From NCBI RefSeq assembly GCF_001011155.1, contig NZ_CP011479.1, positions 2,126,501 to 2,190,500 of the forward strand: 64,000 nt of DNA, in the 5' to 3' direction. A program made the position numbers and the translations under genes. The stretch comes from Hoeflea sp. IMCC20628. Its GTDB lineage: Bacteria; Pseudomonadota; Alphaproteobacteria; Rhizobiales; Rhizobiaceae. The notes under the pieces are model-generated. The model was not told the DNA's origin and made no database searches. It saw nothing but the letters and a program-made list of their open reading frames with translations. This document shows, one piece after another, positions 19,026-26,995 of this stretch (the stretch's first letter is position 1; each line of letters begins with the position of its first letter).

Positions 19026-20589
19026 GGAGAGCCTCCGCGTGGGCTTGGCCGGTTCCATCGTGAAAACCGCCCATCAACAGGCCGATGCGTTCACGGGTCA
19101 TGGTTGCCGCAGGTTCGGGAACGGAGAGCTGGCCTTCATTGATGACGGCGATACGGCTTGCAATCTCAAAGACTTCATCCAGATCCTGGCTGATCACAAC
19201 CACGGCCGAACCGCTTTTTGCGAGATCGATCAGGGCTTGCCTGATCCGGCTCGCCGCGCCTGCGTCTACGCCCCATGTCGGCTGGTTGACGACCAGCACC
19301 ACCGGCTGGCGGTCAAGTTCGCGCCCGACGATGAATTTCTGCAGGTTGCCGCCCGACAGCGAGCCCGCCATCGGGTCCTCGCCCGATTTGCGCACATCCA
19401 TGATCTTGGAAATCCGTTTGGCGGCAGTGGCAACCGCGCCGGTGTTGATCAGTCCCAGCAGGCCGCCCGACAAGAACGCCGAACGGTCAGAAGCATGGCG
19501 CGACAGCACCAGGTTCGAGGTCAAGGGCATGTCGGTGACCGCCGCATGACCGTGGCGCTCCTCGGGCACAAATCCGCATCCCAGCAATCGCCGTCCGGTG
19601 ATGCCCATCCGCCCGACCGCCTTGCCGCAGATCCGGATCGATCCGGCATCCTTGACCGTGTCCTCGCCTGACAGCACGTCGAACAACTCGCTCTGGCCAT
19701 TGCCGGCCACACCGGCGATAGCCACCACTTCGCCCGCATGCACAGAGAGGTCGATGTCGCGCAAGGCGACGGCGAAGGGCGAACGCGACGGCGCACTCAG
19801 CTTGCTGATTTCGATCAGCAACTCGCCCGGCTCGCCCAATCCGGCACCGGAAATCTGAGCGACTTCGCCACCAACCATCATCTGCGCCAGCGACGACGGG
19901 GTTTCCAGCCGTGGGTCGCAGGCTCCGGTGATCTTGCCGTGGCGCAGCACCGTGGCGCGATCGCAAATCCGCTGGACCTCTTCGAGACGGTGGCTGATAT
20001 AGAGCACCGACCGGCCTTCGGCCTTCAGTTTGGCCAGTGTTTCAAACAGCTTGTCGGCTTCCTGCGGGGTCAGAACCGAGGTTGGTTCGTCAAGAATGAT
20101 CAGTTCAGGGTTTTGCAGCAGCGCGCGGACGATCTCGATGCGCTGGCGTTCGCCGACCGAGAGATCGGCCACATGAGCCGATGGATCGAGCGGCAGGCCA
20201 TATTCCAGCGACAGCCGCCGCGCCTCTTCGGAAATCTTGTCGATCGGGATATTGCCATCGAGCGCCAGAGCAATGTTTTCGGCAACAGTCAGGGCTTCAA
20301 ACAGCGAAAAATGCTGGAACACCATTCCGACGCCGGTGGCGCGGGCTTCGGCCGGGCTGCCGATCTTGACCGGCTTGCCCTTCCACAGGATTTCGCCCTC
20401 GCTTGGATCGAGCACCCCGAACAACATCTTGACCAATGTTGATTTGCCGGCGCCATTTTCGCCGAGCAATGCGTGAACTTCTCCGGGAGCGATTTTCAGG
20501 TCGATGCTATCGCACGCCCGCAAACTACCGAAGATCTTGGTCAGCCCTCTTGTTTCCAAAAGCGGCGTTTCGCTGTGTTGGTCTGGCAC
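19015..20589 (-). CDS. ABC transporter ATP-binding protein (two ATPase domains), nucleoside type
   Basis: A 524-residue cytoplasmic ATPase with two ABC domains. Domain 1 has Walker A GENGAGKST at 43-51, signature LSVGERQR and Walker B LIILDEPTS. Domain 2 is degenerate: the Walker A position reads GVAGNGQSEL without the lysine, its signature is LSGGNLQK, and Walker B reads VVNQPTWGVD with Gln (about 436) in place of the catalytic Glu. This asymmetry is usual for the RbsA/YufO-like group. First gene of the importer operon. A perfect inverted repeat TTGTGC-GCACAA lies about 150 bases upstream. Confidence 0.94.
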   Translation of the reverse strand: MPDQHSETPLLETRGLTKIFGSLRACDSIDLKIAPGEVHALLGENGAGKSTLVKMLFGVLDPSEGEILWKGKPVKIGSPAEARATGVGMVFQHFSLFEALTVAENIALALDGNIPIDKISEEARRLSLEYGLPLDPSAHVADLSVGERQRIEIVRALLQNPELIILDEPTSVLTPQEADKLFETLAKLKAEGRSVLYISHRLEEVQRICDRATVLRHGKITGACDPRLETPSSLAQMMVGGEVAQISGAGLGEPGELLIEISKLSAPSRSPFAVALRDIDLSVHAGEVVAIAGVAGNGQSELFDVLSGEDTVKDAGSIRICGKAVGRMGITGRRLLGCGFVPEERHGHAAVTDMPLTSNLVLSRHASDRSAFLSGGLLGLINTGAVATAAKRISKIMDVRKSGEDPMAGSLSGGNLQKFIVGRELDRQPVVLVVNQPTWGVDAGAASRIRQALIDLAKSGSAVVVISQDLDEVFEIASRIAVINEGQLSVPEPAATMTRERIGLLMGGFHDGTGQAHAEALHAH

Positions 20590-20909
20590 GTCACCCCCTG
20601 ATATCCGTGATTTCCGCAGCCGCCCTATTGAAGGGCGTTACTCCCGAAAGCACATGACACAAGCTTCACTATCTTGCCTTGAAATTCAAGGGATCGTTTG
20701 GCTCGTACCGCTCGGACTCATGTCGCATAAAACGCAATATTTGTGCGCTGCACAAGGGGACGCGGACCGAAAATAACAAGTAATTTCATAATGCGGTGCA
20801 TTTCCATCTTTCGACAAAGACGACAACCGTCGGCGTTTATCAAAATAATATTGATAGTGTTTCCTCTGACGCAAACCCGATTCGGCCTGTGAAGACCACA
20901 GGGGCGTCA
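20590..20909. promoter_or_regulatory. Upstream region of the nucleoside importer operon with inverted repeat
   Basis: A 320-base gap between the importer operon and the pcs gene, without a credible gene. TTGTGC-GCT-GCACAA at 20741-20755 is a perfect 6-bp inverted repeat with a 3-base spacer, a plausible operator for the importer. Near pcs, CCTGTG (20886-20891) pairs with CACAGG (20897-20902), a weak hairpin just past the pcs stop without a T-run. No riboswitch consensus was recognised. Confidence 0.4.
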
Positions 20910-21647
20910 TCAGTCTGACGACCGGTGCCCCAATCCGGGAAACATCTGCATGATTCCGCCGATGACAAACAGGTAACCGCCAGTCAGCATCACCGCCCAC
21001 ATCAGCCAGTCCGGACTGTCGAAATGCAGCAGCAGCGCACAGGCCGACAGCACCGACCAGATCCCGAATATGGTCAGGTTGATCGGTCGCAATCGCGCGA
21101 CGCGCACCGGATGCAGAAAATTGATCGGCAAGAACGTCATCACCACGGCTGCCAGCACGATCAGGAAGGCCACGGTTTGGGATGCGCCGATGACGAACAG
21201 GGTGAACACTAGCATGTTCCAGGCCACCGGGAAGCCGGAGAAGAAATTCTCATCGGTCTTCATGCCCATGTCTGCATAATAGATGGCGCTCGACACCACG
21301 ATCAAACCCGCGGCGACAAAGGACAAGGGCTCGCCGATCATGCCGCTCTGGTAGAGCGCGAAAGCCGGAATCAGCACATAGGTGACATAGTCGATCACAT
21401 TGTCGAGCATCACGCCCGACCAGTTCGGCAGCACTTCCTTGACATTGAGCTTGCGCGCAATCGGCCCGTCAATGCCGTCAATCAGCATGGCGACCGCCAG
21501 CCACCACCACAGATCGACGAACCGCCCTTCAGCGGCCGCAACCAGTGCCAGGAACGCCATGAAGGACCCGCTGGCCGTCAGGATATGGACGGAAAACGCC
21601 CGAATTTCCGCGTAGGGAACGCGACGGTATTTGAATGGAAGCTTCAT
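20910..21647 (-). CDS. pcs: Phosphatidylcholine synthase
   Basis: A 245-residue integral membrane CDP-alcohol phosphotransferase that condenses CDP-diacylglycerol with choline to phosphatidylcholine, a pathway common in rhizobia and other host-associated alphaproteobacteria. The catalytic motif is at about residues 58-85, DGIDGPIARKL followed by SGVMLDNVIDYVTY, giving the D-G-x2-D-G-x2-A-R-x(n)-G-x3-D-x3-D pattern of the family. About eight membrane segments. It is last of a minus-strand set DUF2182-DUF1326-pcs with gaps of 18 and 26 bases, so probably cotranscribed with them. Confidence 0.95.
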   Translation of the reverse strand: MKLPFKYRRVPYAEIRAFSVHILTASGSFMAFLALVAAAEGRFVDLWWWLAVAMLIDGIDGPIARKLNVKEVLPNWSGVMLDNVIDYVTYVLIPAFALYQSGMIGEPLSFVAAGLIVVSSAIYYADMGMKTDENFFSGFPVAWNMLVFTLFVIGASQTVAFLIVLAAVVMTFLPINFLHPVRVARLRPINLTIFGIWSVLSACALLLHFDSPDWLMWAVMLTGGYLFVIGGIMQMFPGLGHRSSD

Positions 21648-21673
21648 GCCGCCAACTCCCTTTCCACGCTAAC

Positions 21674-22291
21674 TCAGTTGGGACCGCTCCAGTCCAGTTT
21701 GCAAATTTCGGCCGATCGGCCGGCAAAATTCCAATTGCGGCCAAAGGCGCGCAGTTTGGACTTTTCCGATTTGGCGACGATGATCTCCGGCGCAATCCAG
21801 TATTCGGAATTGGTGATCACCGTGTCCTCGCCATGGTTTTTGCCCGGAATCGGTGAAACCACACCATCAATGATCTTGGGAATCTTGAAGACACGTTTTT
21901 TGTCCTCAACTTCGTAAGTGATCGGTTGCTGTTGAACGCCGAGGAAATTGCCGACCAGAATAGACAACAGCGCCGTTGTTCCACCGGCCTTGCCGGTGAA
22001 AATCTTGGTGAACGCCTTGGTGGCATAGATAGAGGCCCGCTTGTCGACAAAAAGCCCTGCCGTCCAGTTGCCACGGCTCATATAGCCCGGAATCTCCATG
22101 ATCAGCCCGAGATTGAGTCCGGAAAGGTCCGTGTCGCCATAATAGCCGTTGTCGACCCGAAAGCCGGCCCAGGTCTGGCAATAGCCTTCGGTTGGCGGAT
22201 GCTGGCCAAGCGAAATCACGCAAGGGCAAAACACGGTGCAATTGCACGACAGCACCAATTCGCCCTTCAAAGCCCATTCAACATCAGCCAT
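21674..22291 (-). CDS. DUF1326 domain protein, cysteine-rich N-terminus
   Basis: A 205-residue protein of unknown function, no signal peptide. The DUF1326 hallmark is a tight cysteine cluster near the N-terminus, C16-x-C18-x3-C22-x-C24 (SCNCTVFCPC), with a further Cys at 38 and one near the C-terminus (EICKLDW). The cluster looks fit to bind a metal. It starts 18 bases after the DUF2182 membrane protein, its usual genomic partner, and precedes pcs by 26 bases. Nothing in the sequence gives an enzyme activity. The domain call is from family memory and fairly firm; function unknown. Confidence 0.85.
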   Translation of the reverse strand: MADVEWALKGELVLSCNCTVFCPCVISLGQHPPTEGYCQTWAGFRVDNGYYGDTDLSGLNLGLIMEIPGYMSRGNWTAGLFVDKRASIYATKAFTKIFTGKAGGTTALLSILVGNFLGVQQQPITYEVEDKKRVFKIPKIIDGVVSPIPGKNHGEDTVITNSEYWIAPEIIVAKSEKSKLRAFGRNWNFAGRSAEICKLDWSGPN

Positions 22292-22309
22292 GCAGACCTT
22301 CTCCCGAAA

Positions 22310-23242
22310 TCAATTCAACGCCCCCCAAACGAGCGCGGATCCCCAAAGGATCACTATCGCCCCGCCGGTGCGCGTTGTCACCCGGCCCGCGCCGGTTTTT
22401 TCCACGAAAGTAAACACCGTGAGCGCTGCCATCCAGACCACATTCATGCTGCCGACTGCAAGCATGATCAGCATCAATGCCCAACAACATCCCAGGCACC
22501 ACAGCCCCTGCTCCATACCAAGCCGGAATACGCCGCTTACACTGGTTTTCCAGCGGGCAAACAAAGTGGTGAACGGATTGCGGCACTTGGTCAGGCAGGC
22601 TTGCTTGATCGCGCTGAACTGGTAGGCGCCGGCGCCGATCAGGATCAGCCCGGCGATCACGCCGCCGACCGGTCCGGTGGCCGTGGCGCCTGTGATGGAG
22701 CTGATCAGCATCTGCACAAGCGTGAACACAATGGCTGCCAGTGCCCATACCAACAGATATCCGCCAGCCAGAACTGCAGGATGTACCACCGGTTCGCCGC
22801 GTGCGGCACCGGTATCGGCAATTTCGGCGTAGGTGCGGATCATCGGCGCTGCCGTCGGCAACATCATTGCCGCTGCCATCGCAAACCACATCATGAAAAG
22901 AGCCGACGCCACTGACAGCACTGAACCGCTGGCAAGCAAAAAACCCGAATCGCCCGAAAGGCAGAGATCGGCGATTCTTGCGGCAAATGAACCCGGATCC
23001 ACCGGCAAGAACCGGGAAATGATCGACATGCCCGGCCCCAGCGGCTGCGGTGAGCCCTCGATCAATGCGATGGAACCGGCCATGGACAGCAGAAACCACC
23101 AGGCAATGGCAGCGGTGACCAGAACCATGGCCAGCACAGGCCAAACCGGTTTTCGCGCCAGAGTGGCGATCACGCGTCCCGACCGATCCAACTGGTCAAA
23201 TTGGCCGTCGAGCGGATCTTTGTTGCCACGAGGCGTGAACAT
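22310..23242 (-). CDS. DUF2182 predicted metal-binding integral membrane protein
   Basis: About 310 residues with six to seven membrane segments. Taking the ATG at 23242, potential ligands are C216 and C220 (CLTKC) and C249, C252, C253 (LWCLGCC), plus a methionine-rich membrane segment at about 117-134 (MMWFAMAAAMMLPTAAPM). Cys- and Met-rich membrane helices suggest soft-metal (copper-like) handling, an inference only. The longer reading from 23428 would overlap the divergent hydroxylase gene, so the internal start is preferred although its ribosome-binding site is weak. It leads a DUF2182-DUF1326-pcs set. Confidence 0.82.
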   Translation of the reverse strand: MFTPRGNKDPLDGQFDQLDRSGRVIATLARKPVWPVLAMVLVTAAIAWWFLLSMAGSIALIEGSPQPLGPGMSIISRFLPVDPGSFAARIADLCLSGDSGFLLASGSVLSVASALFMMWFAMAAAMMLPTAAPMIRTYAEIADTGAARGEPVVHPAVLAGGYLLVWALAAIVFTLVQMLISSITGATATGPVGGVIAGLILIGAGAYQFSAIKQACLTKCRNPFTTLFARWKTSVSGVFRLGMEQGLWCLGCCWALMLIMLAVGSMNVVWMAALTVFTFVEKTGAGRVTTRTGGAIVILWGSALVWGALN

Positions 23243-23334
23243 GCGCCAATTGATCCCATGGAGTTCGTTGGTCAGGCGATGTAAAGGATGAAAAGCCCGA
23301 TAGGCAATCGGCAACTGACTGAAAGGCCGAACAA

Positions 23335-24549
23335 ATGCACAAGCTCTATGATGTCGCGGTTGTTGGCGGCGGCCTTGCCGGATCGGTTGCGGCGCTGGCT
23401 GCGGCCGCTGAAGGCTGGAAGGTGGCATTCATTGCCCCACCACCGCCGCGTCAGGACGGACGCACCACTGCCTTGTTGTCGGAATCAATTGATCTGCTGA
23501 TCCACCTCGGCATCTGGGACAAGGTGCTCCCGGTTTCGGCGCCGTTGCGCACCATGCGGATTCTTGATGGCACGGCACGGCTGTTGCGCGCGCCGCCGGT
23601 GTCCTTTCGCTCCAGCGAAATCGATCTTGATGCCTTTGGCTACAACATTCCCAACCAGCCGCTGTTTGACTGCCTTCAGGCGGCAACGTTAGCGTCTGAG
23701 TTGATTGAACGTTTTGAAAGCCCGCTCGTTTCGGCCGTTCAATCCGATGCGAACATTGGTCTGGCGCTCGCCGACGGAACGCAAGTGACGGCACTGACCG
23801 CGCTTGCTGCCGACGGTCGCGGCTCCAAACTGCGCGAATCGATCGGCATAAGCGTGAAAACCTGGTCCTACCCGCAGACAGCGCTGGTTCTGAACTTCTC
23901 CCACAGCATACCGCATGCAGACACTTCGACCGAGTTCCACACCGAACAAGGTCCATTCACCCAGGTGCCGCTGCCGGGCAACCGGTCGAGCCTCGTGTGG
24001 GCGGTCGATCCCGGCGAAGTAGAGGCTATTCTCGCCCTGCCCCGCGCGGCGCTGAACCGGGAGGTCGAAACCCGGATGCGCTCGATCCTCGGCGCGGTCG
24101 AAGTCGAAGGCGAGGTTCAGGCCTGGCCGTTGTCGAGCCTGATCGCCGAACGCTTTGGCGCAGGCCGGACCATGCTGGTGGGCGAGACCGGACATGCGTT
24201 CCCGCCGATCGGGGCGCAAGGTCTCAATCTCGGTCTGCGCGACATCATGCAGGCGATTGGATCACTCAACGAGGCCGGCGGGCCGGATCAGTCGCCCAAG
24301 GCGGTCAACGCATTCAACCGCCAGCGCCGGCTTGACGTTACCAGCCGCACCGCTGGCGTCGATCTGCTCAACCGGGCCCTGCTAAGCTCGTTCCTGCCGC
24401 TGCAGGCGCTGCGCGCTGGTGGACTGGCTGCTCTGTCTGCGATTCCGCCACTCAGGCTGCTGGCCATGCGCGAAGGCATGACGCCGGGGTGGCGCAAGGA
24501 CCGGCATGATGGCGGCGCATCGGCGTCAGGGAAACAGGTCGGGCGGTAA
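23335..24549 (+). CDS. UbiH/UbiF/COQ6-family FAD-dependent hydroxylase
   Basis: A 404-residue flavoprotein monooxygenase, probably hydroxylating the ubiquinone precursor ring. The FAD dinucleotide fold is at the N-terminus (VAVVGGGLAGSVAALAAA), the DG motif reads AADGRGSKLRESIGI, and the second FAD motif reads LVGETGHAFPPIGAQGLNLG, all in the family order. GAAAGG lies upstream of the ATG. It is divergent from the DUF2182 gene and its 3' end overlaps the convergent AEC transporter gene by 24 bases. Which ring position it hydroxylates cannot be told without comparison to other family members in the genome. Confidence 0.9.
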   Translation: MHKLYDVAVVGGGLAGSVAALAAAAEGWKVAFIAPPPPRQDGRTTALLSESIDLLIHLGIWDKVLPVSAPLRTMRILDGTARLLRAPPVSFRSSEIDLDAFGYNIPNQPLFDCLQAATLASELIERFESPLVSAVQSDANIGLALADGTQVTALTALAADGRGSKLRESIGISVKTWSYPQTALVLNFSHSIPHADTSTEFHTEQGPFTQVPLPGNRSSLVWAVDPGEVEAILALPRAALNREVETRMRSILGAVEVEGEVQAWPLSSLIAERFGAGRTMLVGETGHAFPPIGAQGLNLGLRDIMQAIGSLNEAGGPDQSPKAVNAFNRQRRLDVTSRTAGVDLLNRALLSSFLPLQALRAGGLAALSAIPPLRLLAMREGMTPGWRKDRHDGGASASGKQVGR

Positions 24550-25488
24550 GGTCCCGCTGGTAATCAGCCAAAGCAACACCGACACGGTTCCAACGCTGCT
24601 TACGGTGGTGACCAGCACCGTGGCCGAGGCGCGTTCGACCCAGACAGAATATTGCTGGGCGATGACGAACACATTGGTCGCCGTTGGCAGTGACGCCAGC
24701 AAGACCCCGGTGTAAACCCAGACCGGTTCAAAATTCCCGACCGCGCTCAATCCGAGATACATCATCACCGGGTGGGCGATCAGCTTCATCGGCACGATGT
24801 AGCCAAGTTCAACCGGCACCCGCTTGAGCGGCCTCAGCGCCAGCGTCACCCCCATGGCAAACAGCGCGCAGGGGGCTGCGGCCTGAGCCAGATAATCGAT
24901 CATGCGGCCAACCGGCAGTGGCGGAACAAATTCCAGCCAGGCCGCACCGACACCAATGGCAGTGGCCAGAATGAAGGGATGGAAGGCGATCTTGCGCACC
25001 ACTTCCAGCACCAGGCCTCCCGGAGTACGGCGGTCTCCGCCGGCCAGGGCCATCATCATCGGCGCGATGGTAAAATGCATGATGTTTTCAAAACAGAAGA
25101 TCAGCGCCACAGGCACCGCCGCCGGTTCGCCGAAGGCCAGAATGGCAATGCCCGGGCCCATGTAGCCGATATTGCCGTAAGCGCCCGCCAACCCCTGAAC
25201 AGTGGCCTCGCCAATCGGCGCGCGCCGCAGCAGGATGCTGGCCGCAAAGACCAGTGCGAACACCGTATAGGTCACCACCATGCTGGTTAGCACATAGTCC
25301 CAGCGCGCCAACTGTTCGATAGGCGTGCGTGACAACAACTTAAAAAACAATGCCGGCAGCGAAACATAGATGATGAAAGTGTTGAGCCACCCCATCGCCT
25401 CGTGCGGCTGCTTGGTAATCCGCGCAGCGATGTAGCCCAGCAGGATGAGGCCGAAAAAGGGGAGCACAAGTCCAGTGATTTCAGCCAT
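24526..25488 (-). CDS. AEC-family (auxin efflux carrier-type) transporter
   Basis: A 320-residue inner-membrane protein with about ten membrane segments. Family traits include the N-terminal TGLVLPFFGLILLGYIAARI, AYGNIGYMGPGIAI in the middle and the C-terminal LLASLPTATNVFVIAQQY. Members export or exchange small organic acids such as malate or malonate. Its 3' end overlaps the convergent UbiH-type gene by 24 bases. No adjacent metabolic gene reveals the substrate. Confidence 0.9.
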   Translation of the reverse strand: MAEITGLVLPFFGLILLGYIAARITKQPHEAMGWLNTFIIYVSLPALFFKLLSRTPIEQLARWDYVLTSMVVTYTVFALVFAASILLRRAPIGEATVQGLAGAYGNIGYMGPGIAILAFGEPAAVPVALIFCFENIMHFTIAPMMMALAGGDRRTPGGLVLEVVRKIAFHPFILATAIGVGAAWLEFVPPLPVGRMIDYLAQAAAPCALFAMGVTLALRPLKRVPVELGYIVPMKLIAHPVMMYLGLSAVGNFEPVWVYTGVLLASLPTATNVFVIAQQYSVWVERASATVLVTTVSSVGTVSVLLWLITSGTLPPDLFP

Positions 25489-25624
25489 GGTTCACGCCCG
25501 TAATAGCTGTTAAAACAACGCTTCAGCCTTCGGACGGCGTAGGTTCCCGGCGCGCCGCCGTCAAGGATAAACAGTTGAAAATCTCGTCAAACTTCCCATC
25601 TTGTGAAGCTAAAGGAAGCAAGAC

Positions 25625-25954
25625 ATGACACTCAGACACGCAAAATTCCGCATCGGTCAGGTCGTCAAGCACCGGATTTTCCCGTTCCGTGGTGTCATAT
25701 TCGATGTTGATCCGGTTTTCGCCAACACCGAGGAATGGTGGAACGCCATCCCCGAAAACGTCCGGCCGCGCAAAGACCAGCCGTTTTACCATCTGCTGGC
25801 CGAAAGCGAAGACACCGAATATGTGGCCTATGTCTCGGAGCAAAATCTGCTGGCCGATGACAATGAGACGCCGGTGCGCCATCCCCAAGTCGCCGAATTC
25901 TTCGACGCCAATGTCGACGGCATCTACCGACCCCGCGAACGCGTCAGCCATTGA
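25625..25954 (+). CDS. hspQ: Heat shock protein HspQ
   Basis: A 109-residue cytoplasmic protein of the HspQ (YccV, hemimethylated-DNA-binding-like) family, an adaptor and specificity enhancer for Lon in characterised enterobacteria. Conserved segments are FRIGQVVKHRIFPFRGVIFDVDP, ENVRPRKDQPFYHLLAE-type text and YVSEQNLLAD (each cited in part). AAGGAAG lies just upstream of the ATG. A strong bidirectional terminator follows 77 bases after the stop. It diverges from the AEC transporter gene. Confidence 0.93.
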   Translation: MTLRHAKFRIGQVVKHRIFPFRGVIFDVDPVFANTEEWWNAIPENVRPRKDQPFYHLLAESEDTEYVAYVSEQNLLADDNETPVRHPQVAEFFDANVDGIYRPRERVSH

Positions 25955-26030
25955 TCCGCTAACCCGGGCGGTTGTCGACCTCTTGCCGACCCCGCACTCA
26001 CGCTCGGAGCGTTCGAACGGTTGCTAAACG

Positions 26031-26068
26031 AAAAAAGCCCGGATGCGGTGATGCATCCGGGCTTTTTT
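26031..26068. terminator. Strong bidirectional terminator between hspQ and the IalB-family gene
   Basis: A6-GCCCGGATGC pairs perfectly with GCATCCGGGC-T6 around a 6-base loop. The A-tract and T-tract on the two sides give a T-run after the stem on both strands, so it can end both convergent transcripts. Confidence 0.95.
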
Positions 26069-26086
26069 GTCAGAGGCGTGGCGCAA

Positions 26087-26695
26087 TCATTTGGTTTTGG
26101 CTGCTGCCTGTGCGTCTTCGAGCTTCTTGCGGGCCTCATCGGCCTTCTTGGTCATTTCTTCCTGCAACAGGCGCTGACGCTCCTGCAATTCGGACTGGGC
26201 GATCGGCGCACCATCCCAAACCTGGGTAAAGCCTTCAAGCGAGATCTTCAGCGGGTTCGGCGTGCGCTGGTAGTTGACCGAGGTCAGAACCAGTTCGCCA
26301 CCCTTCTTGTAGGATGCGATCATGGCGTCGGTGAGCAGGATTTCCGCAACACAGGTTTCAGGCATGCAGATTGCATACTCGACGCGCTGGGCCTGTCCGC
26401 CATCCACCTGCAGGGCGACGCCCGGCTGGATCAGACGTGCGGTCGGAACCGTAATCTGAAGGATCTTGCGGTTGACCTTGCCTGTCACTTCGATCAGGCC
26501 GATCGCCGTAAGCAACTGACCTGTCGGTGCAGTGACAATGTTCTGCACGACACAGACGTCGTTATCTTCCTGCTTGGTGCAGGTCTTGTACCAACCCTGG
26601 TTCGGGCCCTGCGCAAATGCGGTTGCCGGCATGAATGCGGCGGCGATACCGGCCGACATGATGGCTGCGAAAACGGTCTTTGTGGTAACGTTCAT
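26087..26695 (-). CDS. Invasion-associated locus B (IalB) family protein
   Basis: A 202-residue exported protein. Signal peptide MNVTTKTVFAAIMSAGIAAA continues to a cut after AFA, before QGPNQGWYKTC. The IalB core has paired cysteines (CTKQEDNDVC, then AICMPETC) that probably form disulfides in the periplasm. The last 40 residues are a charged helix rich in Gln, Glu and Lys (SELQERQRLLQEEMTKKADE), likely coiled coil. The start is the ATG at 26695 with AGGAGA upstream; a reading back to 26971 would be non-coding leader. IalB was named in Bartonella for erythrocyte invasion, but the family is widespread in free-living alphaproteobacteria. Confidence 0.9.
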   Translation of the reverse strand: MNVTTKTVFAAIMSAGIAAAFMPATAFAQGPNQGWYKTCTKQEDNDVCVVQNIVTAPTGQLLTAIGLIEVTGKVNRKILQITVPTARLIQPGVALQVDGGQAQRVEYAICMPETCVAEILLTDAMIASYKKGGELVLTSVNYQRTPNPLKISLEGFTQVWDGAPIAQSELQERQRLLQEEMTKKADEARKKLEDAQAAAKTK

Positions 26696-26995
26696 TTGCG
26701 TCCGACTCTCCTGAATTGCGGCCCCCGGGGCGGCGGTCTTTTCGCGCGGTTTACGCGCCCTCAAGTGTATGCCGCGCCTTCTCGGTTGAAAATGCGGCGA
26801 CAGCAAGGCTTGGCTCGTGTCCCTGTTAGCGCGTGAAGGCGCCAATTTCCAGCCCGCGGGCAGGCTTGAGGTCAAAAAAACCGCCATTCTGCTGGTGCGA
26901 GGTGGTTTGGCTGGCGAGCGACGTATATCTTCTGGCGGGGATTCGGCCGTTTTTATCTGCGACATGGCCATGCATCATCCCCTGGAGGATCGACT

